This document shows positions 17,222 to 31,573 of a DNA stretch of 64,000 nt, piece after piece. The stretch's first letter is position 1; every line of letters starts with the position of its first letter. The position numbers were made by a program, and so were the translations under genes. The stretch comes from Pandoraea faecigallinarum (GTDB lineage: Bacteria > Pseudomonadota > Gammaproteobacteria > Burkholderiales > Burkholderiaceae). The DNA is taken from the NCBI RefSeq assembly GCF_001029105.3, contig NZ_CP011807.3, positions 2,480,001 to 2,544,000 of the forward strand. The letters are read 5' to 3'. Under the pieces are notes generated by a model. It searched no databases. It was not told the origin of the DNA and saw only the letters and a program-made list of their open reading frames with translations.

Positions 17222-18760
17222 ATGGACAAACGCAAGATCGACGAACTGCATGCCCGCCGCGAGGCGATCCGCACGGCGACGCCGACGGCAGCCATCGAGA
17301 AATTGCGCGAGCAAGGCAAGCTCACGGCGCGCGAGCGAATTGCGTTATTGCTCGACGACGGCAGCTTTGTCGAGATGAGCGTGCATGCCCGGAGCGCACA
17401 TCCAACGTTGCGCGAGCGAACCCCCGCCGATGGCATCGTGACCGGACACGGCAGGATCGACGGCCGCATCGTCTATGTCGCCGCAGACGACGCGACAGTG
17501 CTGGGCGGCACGCGCGGACGCGTGGGCGAAATCAAGATTGCGCGGGTGCGCGAGGCGGCTTTGCGGCATCGCAAGCCGTTCATCGCCCTGATGGAGGCCG
17601 GTGCGGCCCGCGTGCAGGAAAGCTTCGGGGCGATGGCCGCCAACATGGGCGCGCGCTTTGCCGATCACTTCCGGATGTCGGGACAGGTTCCCCAACTCGC
17701 CGCAATTCTCGGACCGGCCTTCGGCGGCCCGTCGTTCACGGCGGCGCAATCGGATTTCACGGCGCTGGCGCGCGGCACGGGCGTGATGGGGATGTCGGGG
17801 CCGCTCGTCGTCAAGGTCGGCACGGGCGAGTCCGTCACTTCGGACGCCATTGGCGGCGCCGACGTCAGCGAGACCGTGACCGGACAAGCCGATTATGTCG
17901 GCGATACCGAAGCCGACACGCTGCGCAGTCTGCGCACGTTCCTGTCGTTCCTGCCCAGCCACAGCGGCGAACTGCCGCCGGTTGCCGAGGCGAAGCCTGC
18001 CGCCGTCGACACGGAGGAAGGACGCGAGAAACTGCGAGCGCTCATTCCCGACATCGGCCGTCAGGCGTACGACATGAAGCGCGTGCTGAGCCTGATCGTG
18101 GACGCGGGCGATGTCTTTCACTATCGGCCGCGTTATGGTCCGAACCTGATCACCGCGTTCGGTCGCGTCGACGGTCAGCCGGTCGGATTCGTGGCGTCGA
18201 ACCCGATGGCGCGCGGCGGGGTGATGGACGAAAAAACGGCGCAAAAGGCGCGCAAGTTCGTCGATCTTTGCGATGCGTTTCACGTGCCGCTGGTTTTCAT
18301 CTGCGACGCCCCCGGCTTCCTGGTCGGTCCCGACATCGAAAAGCACCGGATGATCTCCCTCGCGGCGCGGCTGCTCAACACGGTGTGTGCGGCGTCGGTG
18401 CCGAAGATCACATTCGTGGCGCGCAAGGCCATCGGGCTGGCTTATCTCGCGATGTGCGGGCGCGCCATGCGCCCCGACTATCTGGCGGCGTGGCCGGGCG
18501 CGCATTTCGATGTGATGGGGCCTGAGGCTGGCGTGGAACTCGTGTACGGGCGCGAGATTGCGGCGGCCCCTGACCCGGCCGCGCGCAAGGCGGAGATCAT
18601 GGCGAAGCTCGACGAACAGTCGAGCGCCTACGAAGCTGCCGCGCAGGGCTGGATCGACGACGTCATCGATCCGGCCGAGACGCGCGATGCCATTCGCCGT
18701 GCGCTCGCGGCAGTCGCAGATTCGCGCGAGCCCGGCTTCAAGCACCGCATCGATCCGTGA
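17222..18760 (+). CDS. Acyl-CoA carboxylase, carboxyltransferase subunit
   Basis: This 512-residue protein has the two crotonase-like halves of propionyl-/methylcrotonyl-CoA carboxylase beta chains and moves the carboxyl group from carboxy-biotin to an acyl-CoA. The N half has KLTARERIALLLDDGSF and EAGAARVQE near residue 125-133. The C half has GGVMDEKTAQKARKF and ICDAPGFLVGPD. The length is normal for a single-chain beta subunit. I start it at ATG 17222, preceded by AGGA; an in-frame ATG at 17168 lies inside the operator. It heads a plus-strand operon with enoyl-CoA hydratase, IclR regulator and biotin carboxylase. The acyl substrate (acetyl, propionyl, methylcrotonyl or longer) is not decidable here. 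Confidence 0.9.
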   Translation: MDKRKIDELHARREAIRTATPTAAIEKLREQGKLTARERIALLLDDGSFVEMSVHARSAHPTLRERTPADGIVTGHGRIDGRIVYVAADDATVLGGTRGRVGEIKIARVREAALRHRKPFIALMEAGAARVQESFGAMAANMGARFADHFRMSGQVPQLAAILGPAFGGPSFTAAQSDFTALARGTGVMGMSGPLVVKVGTGESVTSDAIGGADVSETVTGQADYVGDTEADTLRSLRTFLSFLPSHSGELPPVAEAKPAAVDTEEGREKLRALIPDIGRQAYDMKRVLSLIVDAGDVFHYRPRYGPNLITAFGRVDGQPVGFVASNPMARGGVMDEKTAQKARKFVDLCDAFHVPLVFICDAPGFLVGPDIEKHRMISLAARLLNTVCAASVPKITFVARKAIGLAYLAMCGRAMRPDYLAAWPGAHFDVMGPEAGVELVYGREIAAAPDPAARKAEIMAKLDEQSSAYEAAAQGWIDDVIDPAETRDAIRRALAAVADSREPGFKHRIDP

Positions 18761-18822
18761 GGTAACGGTATGCCAACCCTGCATCGGCCGGGCGTCGTTG
18801 CATTCGACGGGCCATCGACACC

Positions 18823-19611
18823 ATGACCATCGACTTTTCCGTGATCGACGGCGTCGCCACCGTACGGCTGAACCGTCCCGAAGCGCTCAATGCCATCGAC
18901 TATCCGATGCGGGCGCGGCTTCAGGAACTATGGCGACACATCGGCAGCACACCCGAGATCCGCGCGGTCATCGTGACGGGCGCGGGCGAGCGCGCGTTCA
19001 GCAGCGGTGCGGATCTCAGGCAAACGCCGCCTCCGGCGACATCGTTCGCCGCACAGGTCTTTCGCGGCGAAGGCGCCGCGCCGGAGGCCGGATCGCTTAC
19101 GCTGGGCATGGACTTCGACACGCCGTTGATCTGCGCCTTCAATGGTCTCGCCTATGGCGGCGCGCTCGAAATCGGTCTTGCCTGCGACATTCGTATTGCG
19201 GCCGACACGGCGCGCTTTGCATTGCCGGAGGTCGCCGTCGGGTCGATGCCCGGCTCCGGCGGCACGCAACGGCTACCGCGCCTGATCGGCGGCGCCAACG
19301 CCATGTGGATGCTGTTGACGGGCGATGCCATCGACGCAGACACAGCGTTGCGCGTCGGTCTGGTCAGCCACGTGGTACCGCAGGACACCCTGCTGGAAAC
19401 CGCCACCGGTATCGCGCGCCGTATCGCCGACGCCGCGCCGCTGGCCGTGCGCGCGATCAAGCGCTCGGCGCGTGACGGCATGGACATGCCCTTGCCGGTC
19501 GCGCTGACTTACGAGCGGCATCTGTGGGGCTTGCTGCGCGACACGGAAGATCGCAAAGAGGGGCGCGCGGCGTTTGCGGACAAGCGTCCACCGGTGTTCC
19601 ACGGACGGTAA
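18823..19611 (+). CDS. Enoyl-CoA hydratase/isomerase family protein
   Basis: This 262-residue crotonase-fold protein has the family's oxyanion-hole segments GERAFSSGADL (near residue 57-67) and AYGGALEIGLACD (near 110-122), followed by the AVGSMPGSGGTQRLPRL block. The glutamate in GALEIGL is present, the position of one catalytic glutamate in crotonases; the second site is occupied by GSGG. It would hydrate or isomerise an enoyl-CoA. The gene lies 62 bases after the carboxyltransferase without a clear ribosome-binding site and 97 bases before the regulator. Pairing with the carboxylase recalls leucine or acyclic-terpene acid routes, where carboxylation precedes hydration, but this is only analogy. 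Confidence 0.87.
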   Translation: MTIDFSVIDGVATVRLNRPEALNAIDYPMRARLQELWRHIGSTPEIRAVIVTGAGERAFSSGADLRQTPPPATSFAAQVFRGEGAAPEAGSLTLGMDFDTPLICAFNGLAYGGALEIGLACDIRIAADTARFALPEVAVGSMPGSGGTQRLPRLIGGANAMWMLLTGDAIDADTALRVGLVSHVVPQDTLLETATGIARRIADAAPLAVRAIKRSARDGMDMPLPVALTYERHLWGLLRDTEDRKEGRAAFADKRPPVFHGR

Positions 19612-19708
19612 TGGACGCACCGATGCGAGACAATGCCGAACGCTGGCGAAACGTTCGCCAGCGTCACCTGGCCTGCATGCCGCAGGCCCCCGAACCGGAC
19701 AGATTCTC

Positions 19709-20662
19709 ATGACCTCACCTCGACGACACGCTGGCGAGATCGACGTCGATCTCGCTGACGGCCACGCCGAAAGCCTTGCCGGCAATCTCGCGTGCGACGC
19801 CGTGCAGGGAAGCGAGGCCCCCGCGAATGGCCATCATCGCGTCGCACCCGCGGAACGTCGTGCGAACGAAGGCACGCAGAGCATTCAGCGGGCCATTGCC
19901 GTCTTGCGCCTGATCGCCATGCGCGGGCCGCAGGGCTTGCGGCTTCACGAAATCGCCGAAGGCCTCGGACTGGAACGCATCACGGCACATCGCATCGTCA
20001 AAGGCCTGGCGTTCAGCCACATGCTGCAACTCGAACCGCAGGCGCGCCGCTACACGTTGGGTCACATGGCGTATCTGCTCGGGCTGACGGCGGCGCCTGC
20101 GTTCGACCTCCGGGAGCGTTGTCAGCCGACGCTGCGGCGCCTCGCGGACCTGACAGGCGACTCCGTCTTTCTGATGGTCCGAAGCGCACACGAGGCCGTT
20201 TGTTTCGATCACTTGCAAGGTAGCTACCCCATTCGCACACATAGCCTGAAGATCGGCGCCCGCCGGGCGCTGGGCGCCGGCGCGGGCGCCATGGCTCTGC
20301 TGGCCGCCCTGCCCGATCACGCTGTCGAGAGCGCCATCGCGGCGAACGCCGTGCATCTGCCTCGCTATCGCGATATTTCGCCGGCGCGTTTGCGCGAGAT
20401 GGTCGCCAGGACACGCGAAGACGGCTATGCCACCAATGTGCAAACCGTGATCGCCGACGTGAGCGCAATCGGCATGACGCTGCCGCGCAAGGACGGTCCG
20501 GCGTTCGTATCGATCAGCATTGCCTCGATTGCCTCGCGCATGACCGGGGCGCATCTCGACGAGGCGCTGCACGCGCTGCGTCGGGAGACCGACGTGCTCG
20601 GCCGGCAACTGGATGACGCCCGTGTGGCGTGGGGTGGCATGGCCGAGGGCATCGCCGGATAA
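19709..20662 (+). CDS. IclR family transcriptional regulator
   Basis: This 317-residue protein has an N-terminal winged helix (TQSIQRAIAVLRLIA, then LHEIAEGLGLERITAHRIVKGL, about residues 56-105) and a C-terminal IclR effector domain of about 190 residues. It probably senses the substrate or a CoA intermediate and controls the surrounding promoters. The family is usually 250-280 residues; the first 55 residues here are extra and of low complexity, so a later start such as the in-frame GTG at 19802 is possible. It is encoded within the carboxylase operon, so it may regulate its own expression. Repressor or activator cannot be told from sequence. Confidence 0.9.
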   Translation: MTSPRRHAGEIDVDLADGHAESLAGNLACDAVQGSEAPANGHHRVAPAERRANEGTQSIQRAIAVLRLIAMRGPQGLRLHEIAEGLGLERITAHRIVKGLAFSHMLQLEPQARRYTLGHMAYLLGLTAAPAFDLRERCQPTLRRLADLTGDSVFLMVRSAHEAVCFDHLQGSYPIRTHSLKIGARRALGAGAGAMALLAALPDHAVESAIAANAVHLPRYRDISPARLREMVARTREDGYATNVQTVIADVSAIGMTLPRKDGPAFVSISIASIASRMTGAHLDEALHALRRETDVLGRQLDDARVAWGGMAEGIAG

Positions 20663-20762
20663 CGCCCGGGCCGGGCACGGAAATGCACGACGCGTGGAAT
20701 GCGTGGCATGCGTGGCATGGGCGGCATGCACTGCACGTACAGATCATTCGGAAGGAGGAGAC

Positions 20763-22115
20763 ATGTTTGAAAAGGTCCTCGTCGCGAATCGCGGCGCGGT
20801 TGCTGCGCGCGTCATTCGCGCATTGCGTCAGATGAACATCCGTTCCGTTGCCGTATGTTCCGAGGCGGACGCCACGTTGCCCTATCTGGCACAGGCCGAC
20901 GAAGTCTATGCCATCGGTCCCGCCCCCGCCATGTCGAGCTACCTCGATCAGGACCGTCTCATGGACGTGCTGGTGCGCTCCGGGGCAGACGCCGTGCATC
21001 CCGGATACGGGTTTCTTTCCGAGAACGCCGCGTTCGCCCGTCGCGTCATCGCGGCGGGGGCAACGTTCATCGGCCCGTCGCCGCAATGGATCGAAGCGAT
21101 GGGGCACAAGACACGTGCGCGTGAGTTGATGGCGCGCTACGGCATGCCGATGTCGCCCAGCTCGGGGCTGCTCGACGATCACACCGAGTCGATCAGTGCC
21201 GCCGCACGGGCGATCGGCTACCCGGTCCTCATCAAACCCGCCGCCGGTGGCGGCGGCATCGGCATGGTGCCGGCGCGCGACGAGGTCTCTCTGCTCGCGG
21301 CGATCGCTCAGGCGCGCTCCGTCTCCCAGAAGAGTTTCGGCAATGCGGAGCTTTACCTTGAAAAGCTGATCGAGCGTCCGCGCCACATCGAGTTCCAGAT
21401 GCTTGCGGACAAGGCGGGCAATGCATGCCACTTGTTCGAACGGGATTGCTCCGTTCAGCGCCGCCATCAAAAAGTCATCGAGGAGTCTCCCGCGCCGCTG
21501 CTCCCGCGCCGCGATATGGAGACTACCGCGCAGAAGATCGCCGGGCTGCTCGAAGAGATCGGCTACGACGTCATCGGCACGGCGGAAACGCTGTTCGGTG
21601 CGGACGGCACCTGTAACTTCCTTGAAATGAATACGCGCCTGCAGGTCGAGCACGCGGTGACGGAGGCGATCACAGGCGTCGATCTCGTGAAGTGCCAGAT
21701 CCGGCTGGCGGCGGGCGAGGCGCTCGCGACGGTGGTGCCGGACACGCCGCGCGTGAACGGGCACGCCATCGAAGTGCGCGTGTACGCCGAGGACGCCGTG
21801 CGCTTCTTTCCGTCGCCCGGAAAACTGACGGCGTTCGAACTGCCGGCAGGCGACGGCATTCGCGTCGAGACCGGCTACGCCCAAGGCAACACCGTCACCC
21901 CGTATTACGACCCGCTACTGGCGAAAATCATCGTGCACGCACCGGAGCGCACCGCCGCCATTCGCCGCATGCGCGAGGCTCTGGGCGCGACCGGTATCCA
22001 GGGCGTGAAGACGAATATCCCGTTTGCGCTTCAGGTGCTCGATGACGAGCTGTTTCAACTCGGCCATGTCCATACCGCGCTCGGCACGGACATTCTCGCG
22101 GGGGCGCGGCATTGA
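20763..22115 (+). CDS. Biotin carboxylase subunit of acyl-CoA carboxylase
   Basis: This 450-residue ATP-grasp enzyme carboxylates biotin with bicarbonate and ATP. It has the pre-ATP-grasp VLVANRGAVAARVIRAL start, the glycine-rich KPAAGGGGIGM loop, RHIEFQMLADKAG, ERDCSVQRRHQKVIEESP and the metal/arginine block EMNTRLQVEHAVTE. The length equals that of AccC (about 450), and no biotinyl domain follows, so it needs the separate 73-residue carrier. GGAAGGAGGAG precedes ATG 20763. It is the last gene of the plus-strand operon. A housekeeping AccC role is unlikely given the catabolic setting. Confidence 0.92.
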   Translation: MFEKVLVANRGAVAARVIRALRQMNIRSVAVCSEADATLPYLAQADEVYAIGPAPAMSSYLDQDRLMDVLVRSGADAVHPGYGFLSENAAFARRVIAAGATFIGPSPQWIEAMGHKTRARELMARYGMPMSPSSGLLDDHTESISAAARAIGYPVLIKPAAGGGGIGMVPARDEVSLLAAIAQARSVSQKSFGNAELYLEKLIERPRHIEFQMLADKAGNACHLFERDCSVQRRHQKVIEESPAPLLPRRDMETTAQKIAGLLEEIGYDVIGTAETLFGADGTCNFLEMNTRLQVEHAVTEAITGVDLVKCQIRLAAGEALATVVPDTPRVNGHAIEVRVYAEDAVRFFPSPGKLTAFELPAGDGIRVETGYAQGNTVTPYYDPLLAKIIVHAPERTAAIRRMREALGATGIQGVKTNIPFALQVLDDELFQLGHVHTALGTDILAGARH

Positions 22116-22300
22116 CGTGCGCGGCCCGTTCGGCACCCGATTGACGTCCAACACGCGGCGCGTACCCGCCGCGGCATTCTCTCGGCGCTCGGGCGGCTTG
22201 CGCCCCGCCCCGTGCTCCATCGAGGCGCTTTCTACAAACCTTTGCCAATAGTGTCGGGCATATCGGCCGCAAGGCTACAGCCACGTGGGTCGCCGCGACG
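22116..22300. other. Intergenic region upstream of the glucan operon
   Basis: No gene is visible here. A 6-base-pair hairpin (GCGGCG at 22155-22160 with CGCCGC at 22167-22172) lies 40 bases after the biotin carboxylase stop but has no T-run. The remainder up to the sigma54 promoter at 22301 is the expected place for an activator binding site; I could not define one. Confidence 0.4.
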
Positions 22301-22316
22301 AGGCACGGAATTTGCT
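22301..22316 (+). promoter_or_regulatory. Sigma54 (-24/-12) promoter of the glgE operon
   Basis: AGGCACG-GAAT-TTGCT matches the RpoN consensus (TGGCACG-N4-TTGCA) with the invariant GG and GC at the correct 11-base spacing. The -12 GC is 48 bases before the glgE ATG. The string GGCACGGAATTTGCTG is identical to the one at 53389-53404 before the PIG-L operon. Confidence 0.7.
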
Positions 22317-22362
22317 GCATTGACGACGTCATCCGCCCGTGAGGGCTCGGGAGCTCGTCGCA

Positions 22363-25300
22363 ATGTCAAACTCGCTGTCACGTAAACGCGTCCACGACAC
22401 CGGGCCGCTCAGGACTACGGACGCGCGCGCCGGTGCAGCGCCCGACCGGAACCCTCCACGCGACCCTCCACGCATATACGCGTTGACGGCCCGCACGCTG
22501 CCCGCTCCGGACGACTGGTCAAGGCTCGTCGAACGGGTTGCGGGGCTCGGCTTCTCGCGTCTGCTGATCGACGAGGCGTCGTGCGGAAACACACTCCACG
22601 ATTATCTGCCGGCGCCGCGTCGCTTCGGGCTCGCGCTCGACGTTGCGGTCAATGGCGACCTCGCGCGCCGTGGCTCATTCGCCGGCCCGGCCGCGCCCGA
22701 TGCCGATTCGACTGGTCCCGGCACCGGCGCGGCCCCCCACCGCAACGACGATCCTCCCGATCCGCGGCATCCGCCTCGGGGTAACGGACTCGGCAGTGGC
22801 CTCTACCGTGCGCCGGTGTCCACTCCCCCGGGCGGCCTGCCCACCGCAAACGAGATGTCCGACGCGTTCGCCGTCCGACTGCGTCGGCTGGCGGAGCAAG
22901 GGGCCGACGGATTCTGTCTGCATGGCTTGTCGTCGCGGCCTGCCGCCGCGTGGCGGCGGCTGATCCGCGACATGCGCCGTCATTTTCCCGCACTCCAATG
23001 GTTCGGCTGGACGCCCGGACTACCGCGCGAGCAGATGGTGGCGATCGCCGGCGCCGGTTTCGACGGCGTGTTTCTCTCGTCGTGCTGGTGGGACATGCGC
23101 GCGTCGTGGCTCTTCGACGAGCATGCCGATCTTGCGGGATGTACGTGGCGCGTCGCGCTGGCGGGAGATCCGTTCGAATCGCCCGGCGATCTCGTCGCGC
23201 GCAGTCACAACGTGCTCGAATGTGCGCGTGCGCTTCAACTGGCGTTCGAACTCGGCGACGGCATTCTGATGCCCGCAGGTATGGAATACGGTCATGCGCA
23301 CGCGGGCAGCGAACTGCCGCTCATCGAGCCGTCGGCTGACGAGGCTCCCGCTGCGTCGGCCGTTTCCGATCACGAGATCGATTTCAGCCCGACCATTGCC
23401 GCCGGAAATCGACGATTGGCGGCGCAGGCGGCGAGTGCGGGTGCATCGCAAGACGCCACCAGCCCCCTTCCGGCCGCACGGGCCACGCTGCGATGCCTGT
23501 CCGGCGCCGACACCGCGATAACGCTCGTCACGCAGGAGATGCCGGGGGTGCCGACGCGTCGTATCGTCGCGATCAACCGTAGCCTGACGCAGGCGGCAAC
23601 GCTGCCAATGGCTGCCTGCGCAAGCATCGATCAGGTGAGACTCACCCCGCTCGATGCCCATGGCAACCCTTCCGGCGCGCCCGAAACGCTGACCCAGCTT
23701 ACGCTCGCGCCCGGCGAGGTCCGCTTCTGGCAAGCCGGGACCGAGCGCAGCGTGTCACGCCACGTTTGGCCCAGAGCGAAGCTCGGCACGGCGAACGAGC
23801 AGGACCGGCGTGCCGTGCGCGACGCCGCCGCCGAATCGCGCGTGGTCATCGAAGCCGTCGAGCCATCGCTCGAAGGCGGACGGTTCGCGGCGCGCGCCGT
23901 CGTGGGAGAAAGCGTCACGGTGTGCGCCGACGTCTTCACCGACGGCCACGCGCAGCCGAGCGCGGTGCTGCGCTGGCGGGCGCTCGACACCACGACGTGG
24001 CGCGAAATTCCCATGACGCCCCTCGGCAACGACCGATGGCACGCGGAATTTCGTCCGACACGGCTGGGCCGTCACGAGTATCAGATCGAGGCCTGGCAGG
24101 ATCCCTATGTGAACTGGTGTCGCGAAGTGGCGAAGAAACTCGACGCGGGCCAGTCCGTCGCGCTCGATATCCAGGAGGGGATTGCGTGTCTGAGACAGAT
24201 CGCCGAAGCCGCGCCGTCCGCGCGCGCCCGCAAGCCGCTCGACGCCATTGCGACGCAGGCGCAGCTTCAGGCACAGGCAGACGATCCCACGCTGGCCTAC
24301 CCTGCCCTGAGCGCGCCGGCCACGCTCGACGCCGTCGCGGCGGCTCGCTATCGTCCCTTCGTAATCCGGTCGGGCGCACTGCCCATTGACGTGGAACCGC
24401 CGGAAGCCGCATTCGCGAGCTGGTATGAGTTGTTTCCACGCTCGCAAAGCGGGGACGCTTCAAGGCACGGCACGTTCGACGACGTGATACGGCGGCTGCC
24501 GGCCATCGCGGACATGGGATTCGACGTGCTCTACATGCCGCCGATTCACCCGATCGGGCAAACGCATCGCAAGGGCAAGAACAACCGGCTCGAAGCGCAA
24601 CCGGGCGATCCGGGCAGTCCGTATGCGATTGGCGACGCTTCGGGCGGTCACGATGCCATTCACCCGGCGCTGGGCACGCTCGACGATTTCCGGCGGCTGC
24701 GCCTGGCGGCAAGCGCCCACGGCTTGCGCATCGCGCTCGATTTCGCGGTGCAGTGCTCGCCCGATCATCCGTGGCTGCGCGAGCATCCGGGCTGGTTCGA
24801 CTGGCGTGCCGACGGTTCGCTGCGCTATGCGGAGAATCCGCCGAAGAAGTACGAGGACATCGTCAACGTCGACTTCTATGCGCGGGACGCCGTGCCGGGA
24901 CTGTGGTTAGCCTTGCGCGACGTCGTCCTGTTCTGGGTTTCGGAGGGCATCGACCTTTTTCGCGTGGACAATCCGCACACCAAGCCGCTGCCATTTTGGG
25001 AATGGCTGATCGGCTCGGTCCGGGCGGCGCATCCCAGAACGGTCTTTCTTGCCGAAGCCTTCACGCGCCCGAAGCTGATGTACCGGCTTGCAAAGATCGG
25101 CTTCTCGCAGTCGTACACCTATTTCACGTGGCGCGAAACCAAGGCCGAACTCACCGAGTATCTGACGGAATTGCAGCAACCCGGCGTCGCCGCATGCTTC
25201 CGTCCGCATTTCTTCGTGAACACGCCGGACATCAATCCGTACCACCTGCAACACGGCGGCCGTCCCGTGCATCTTGCGCGCGCCGCGCTGGCGACCACGC

Positions 25301-25820
25301 TCTCGGGGCTGTGGGGGATGTACAGCGGGTTCGAGCTGTGCGAAGCCACGCCGTTGCCGGGCCGCGAGGAATACCTCGACGCCGAAAAGTACGAGATTCG
25401 CGCGTGGGACTGGGCACGCCCCGGCAATATCGTGCGGGAGATCACGGTGCTCAATCGCATCCGCAAGCGGCATCCGGCGTTGCAGACGCACCGCGGCGTG
25501 ACCTTCCTCGGCGCCGACAATCCGCATGTCCTGTATTTCGAGAAAGCAACGCCAACGCGCTCGGATGTCGTGCTCGTCGCGGTCAATCTCGATGCGCGCC
25601 AGTCCCATGACGCCACCATCGAGTTGCCGCTTTGGCGCTGGCAATTGCCGGACGCCGCCGCCCTCGCGGTCGAAAACCTCCTCGACGGCGCGCACTTCGT
25701 GTGGCACGGCAAGCACCAGCGTGTGCATCTGCCCCCGCACGCCCCTTATGGCATCTGGTCGGTTCGCCCGCAACGCGAACACGACCCGCGAGAAGAACGC
25801 AACGAGCGCCGGGAGACCCT

Positions 25821-25824
<4 letters not shown>
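22363..25824 (+). CDS. glgE: Alpha-1,4-glucan:maltose-1-phosphate maltosyltransferase with long N-terminal extension
   Basis: This GH13 enzyme transfers maltosyl units from maltose-1-phosphate to linear glucan. The GlgE module occupies about residues 490-1150: the N-terminal DUF3416-type domain, then the barrel with nucleophile Asp869 (LFRVDNPHTKP), acid/base Glu898 (FLAEAF) and Asp956 (NTPDINP), spaced 29 and 58 residues apart as in known GlgE. At 1153 residues it is far longer than the usual 650-700. The first 485 residues look like a second, degenerate barrel-like region (RRLAEQGADGFCLHGLSS, GFDGVFLSSCWWDMRASW) without a recognisable catalytic set. ATG 22363 has GGGAG upstream; a GTG at 22339 is an alternative. 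Its stop overlaps treS (ATGA). Confidence 0.92.
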
Positions 25825-29209
<3,385 letters not shown>

Positions 29210-29213
<4 letters not shown>

Positions 29214-31570
29214 GTCACGCCCAGCCCTCGCGCTCTGCGGTGCCCCATCACACCGAGGTGGACGGCGGCGACCGGCTGGCCTTGCCCGTCATGCAGCAAC
29301 ATGACGTGCAGGCGCTCATCGACGCGAGTCATCCCGATCCCTTCTCGGTGCTGGGGCCGCATCGCGAAGCGAGCGGCTGGAGCGTTCGGGCATTTGTGCC
29401 CGGCGCCGATAGTGTGGGGATCGAACGCCTGTCCTCGCCTGATGCGCAACCGATACCGATGCACCGGATTCACGCGGACGGACTGTTCGTCGCCGCCCTG
29501 CCCGCCGATGTCCCGGGCGTCGCGCACGCCCCGGCATATCGACTGCACATCGACTGGCCACAGGCACGGCAGATCACGGCCGACCCCTACGCGTTCGGCC
29601 TGCTGCTCGGCGAGTTCGATCTGCATCTGTTGCGCGAAGGCCATCACTGGCGCATTGGCGATTGTCTGGGCGCCCACGTCATGACGATCGACGACGTGCC
29701 GGGCGTGCGCTTCGCCGTTTGGGCACCGAACGCGAGCCGCGTGTCGGTGGTCGGCGATTTCAACGGTTGGGACGGACGCCGGCATCCGATGCGCCTGCGG
29801 CACGACGCGGGAGTCTGGGAACTTTTCATTCCGCATCTGGGTGCGAGCGAGCGATACAAGTTCGAGGTGCGCACCGCGGGCGGGACCGTGTTGCCGCTCA
29901 AGGCCGATCCTCTGGCGCGCATGACGGAAGCGCCTCCTGCGACAGCGTCCCGGGTCGCTTGCCCGTCGCCGTTCGTCTGGCACGACGACGCGTGGCTGGA
30001 CGAGCGCGAGCATCGTGTCGCGACGAACGCGCCCGTCGCCATCTACGAAGTCCACGCCGGGTCGTGGCTTCCGCCGGGAGACGACGGGCAGGCGTCCGCC
30101 CCCGCGCACTGGGATGCCCTCGCCGAGCGGCTGATCCCGTACGTGCGCGACATGGGCTTCACACACATCGAATTCTTGCCGGTGACCGAACACCCCTTCG
30201 CCGGTTCGTGGGGCTATCAACCGTTGAGCCTCTATGCGCCCACCGCTCGCTTTGGCGATCCGGCAGGGCTGGCGCGACTGGTGGATGCGGCGCACTGCGC
30301 CGGACTGGGCGTGATTCTCGACTGGGTGCCCGCGCACTTTCCGTCCGACGTGCACGGCCTTGCGCAATTCGACGGCACGGCGCTGTACGAGCATGCCGAT
30401 CCGCGCGAGGGATTTCATCAGGACTGGAAAACGAGCGTCTATAACCTCGGCCGCCGGGAAGTCGTCAATTTCCTCATCGGCAGCGCGCTCGACTGGCTGC
30501 GCCGGTTCCATGTCGACGGGTTGCGTGTGGACGCGGTGGCGTCGATGCTCTATCGCGATTACAGCCGCAAGCCGGGCGAGTGGGTGCCGAACCGGTATGG
30601 AGGACGCGAGAATCTGGAAGCGATTGCCTTCTTGCAGATGCTCAGTGAGCGCGTTGCACAGGACGCGCCCGGTGCCGCCTTGTTCGCGGAGGAATCCACG
30701 GCGTGGCCGGGGGTCAGTGCGCCGGTGGCCTCGGGCGGTCTGGGCTTCCATTACAAGTGGAACATGGGATGGATGAACGACACGCTGCGCTACATGGGCC
30801 GCGACCCCGTGTACCGCCGTCACCATCACGACGATCTGACCTTCGGTCTCGTCTATGCGTTTTCGGAGCACTTTGTCCTGCCCCTGTCGCATGACGAAGT
30901 GGTACACGGCAAAGGCTCGCTGATCGGGCGCATGCCGGGCGACGCGTGGCGCAAGCATGCCAATCTGCGCGCGTACTTCGGTTTCATGTGGACGCATCCG
31001 GGCAAGAAACTGCTCTTCATGGGCGCAGAGTTCGCCCAGCACGCCGAATGGAATCACGACGCACCGCTGGCGTGGTCGCAGCTGGACGACCCGGCCTGCC
31101 GTGGCGTGCAGCGCTGGGTCCGCGACCTGAACCGATGCTATCGCGCGCTGCCCGCGCTGTACCGGCTCGATGCGCAAGCCGCAGGCTTCTCATGGATCAT
31201 CGGCAACGACCGCGACAACAGCGTGCTGGCGTATCTGCGCCGCGGCTCGCCCCCTCATGACGGCGTGCAGGCGAAGGACGTATGCCTGGTCGTCGTCAAC
31301 TTCACGCCGCTGCCGCGCCACGACTACCGCGTGGGCGTACCGGTCGGCGGACGCTGGCGAGAAGCGCTGAATTCCGACTTGCCGTGCTATGGCGGCAGCG
31401 GCGTAACGAACGAGATCGATATGCCCGATCGCGCTCACGGCGAGCCGGGCGATGCTCAACGTCCCCAGAGTCCCCTTCAGACGCAGGGCGTGCCGTCGCA
31501 CGGACACCCGGTATCGCTCGCGCTGACGTTGCCGCCGTTGGGCTGTCTTGTGCTGATACCGGAGGAATAG
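29210..31570 (+). CDS. glgB: 1,4-alpha-glucan branching enzyme
   Basis: This 786-residue GH13 enzyme adds alpha-1,6 branches to the glucan made by GlgE. Domain order is an N-terminal CBM48-like pair ([23 protein letters not shown] at about 168-190), catalytic barrel and C-terminal beta domain. Catalytic residues are Asp441 ([11 protein letters not shown]), Glu494 ([11 protein letters not shown]) and Asp562 ([12 protein letters not shown]), with spacing identical to E. coli GlgB (405/458/526). The length exceeds E. coli GlgB (728), partly because of an insert of about 30 residues rich in Gln, Pro and His near the C-terminus (after [11 protein letters not shown]). Its ATG overlaps the treS stop. 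Confidence 0.95.
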
Positions 31571-31573
31571 CCG

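Noticed and set aside
20698-20733. Imperfect short repeats of gcgtggcat before the biotin carboxylase
   Set aside because: Three to four 9-base copies next to a normal ribosome-binding site; no known function and probably incidental.
22339-22362. GTG at 22339 as start of GlgE
   Set aside because: ATG 22363 has GGGAG at suitable distance; the extra 8 residues have no support.
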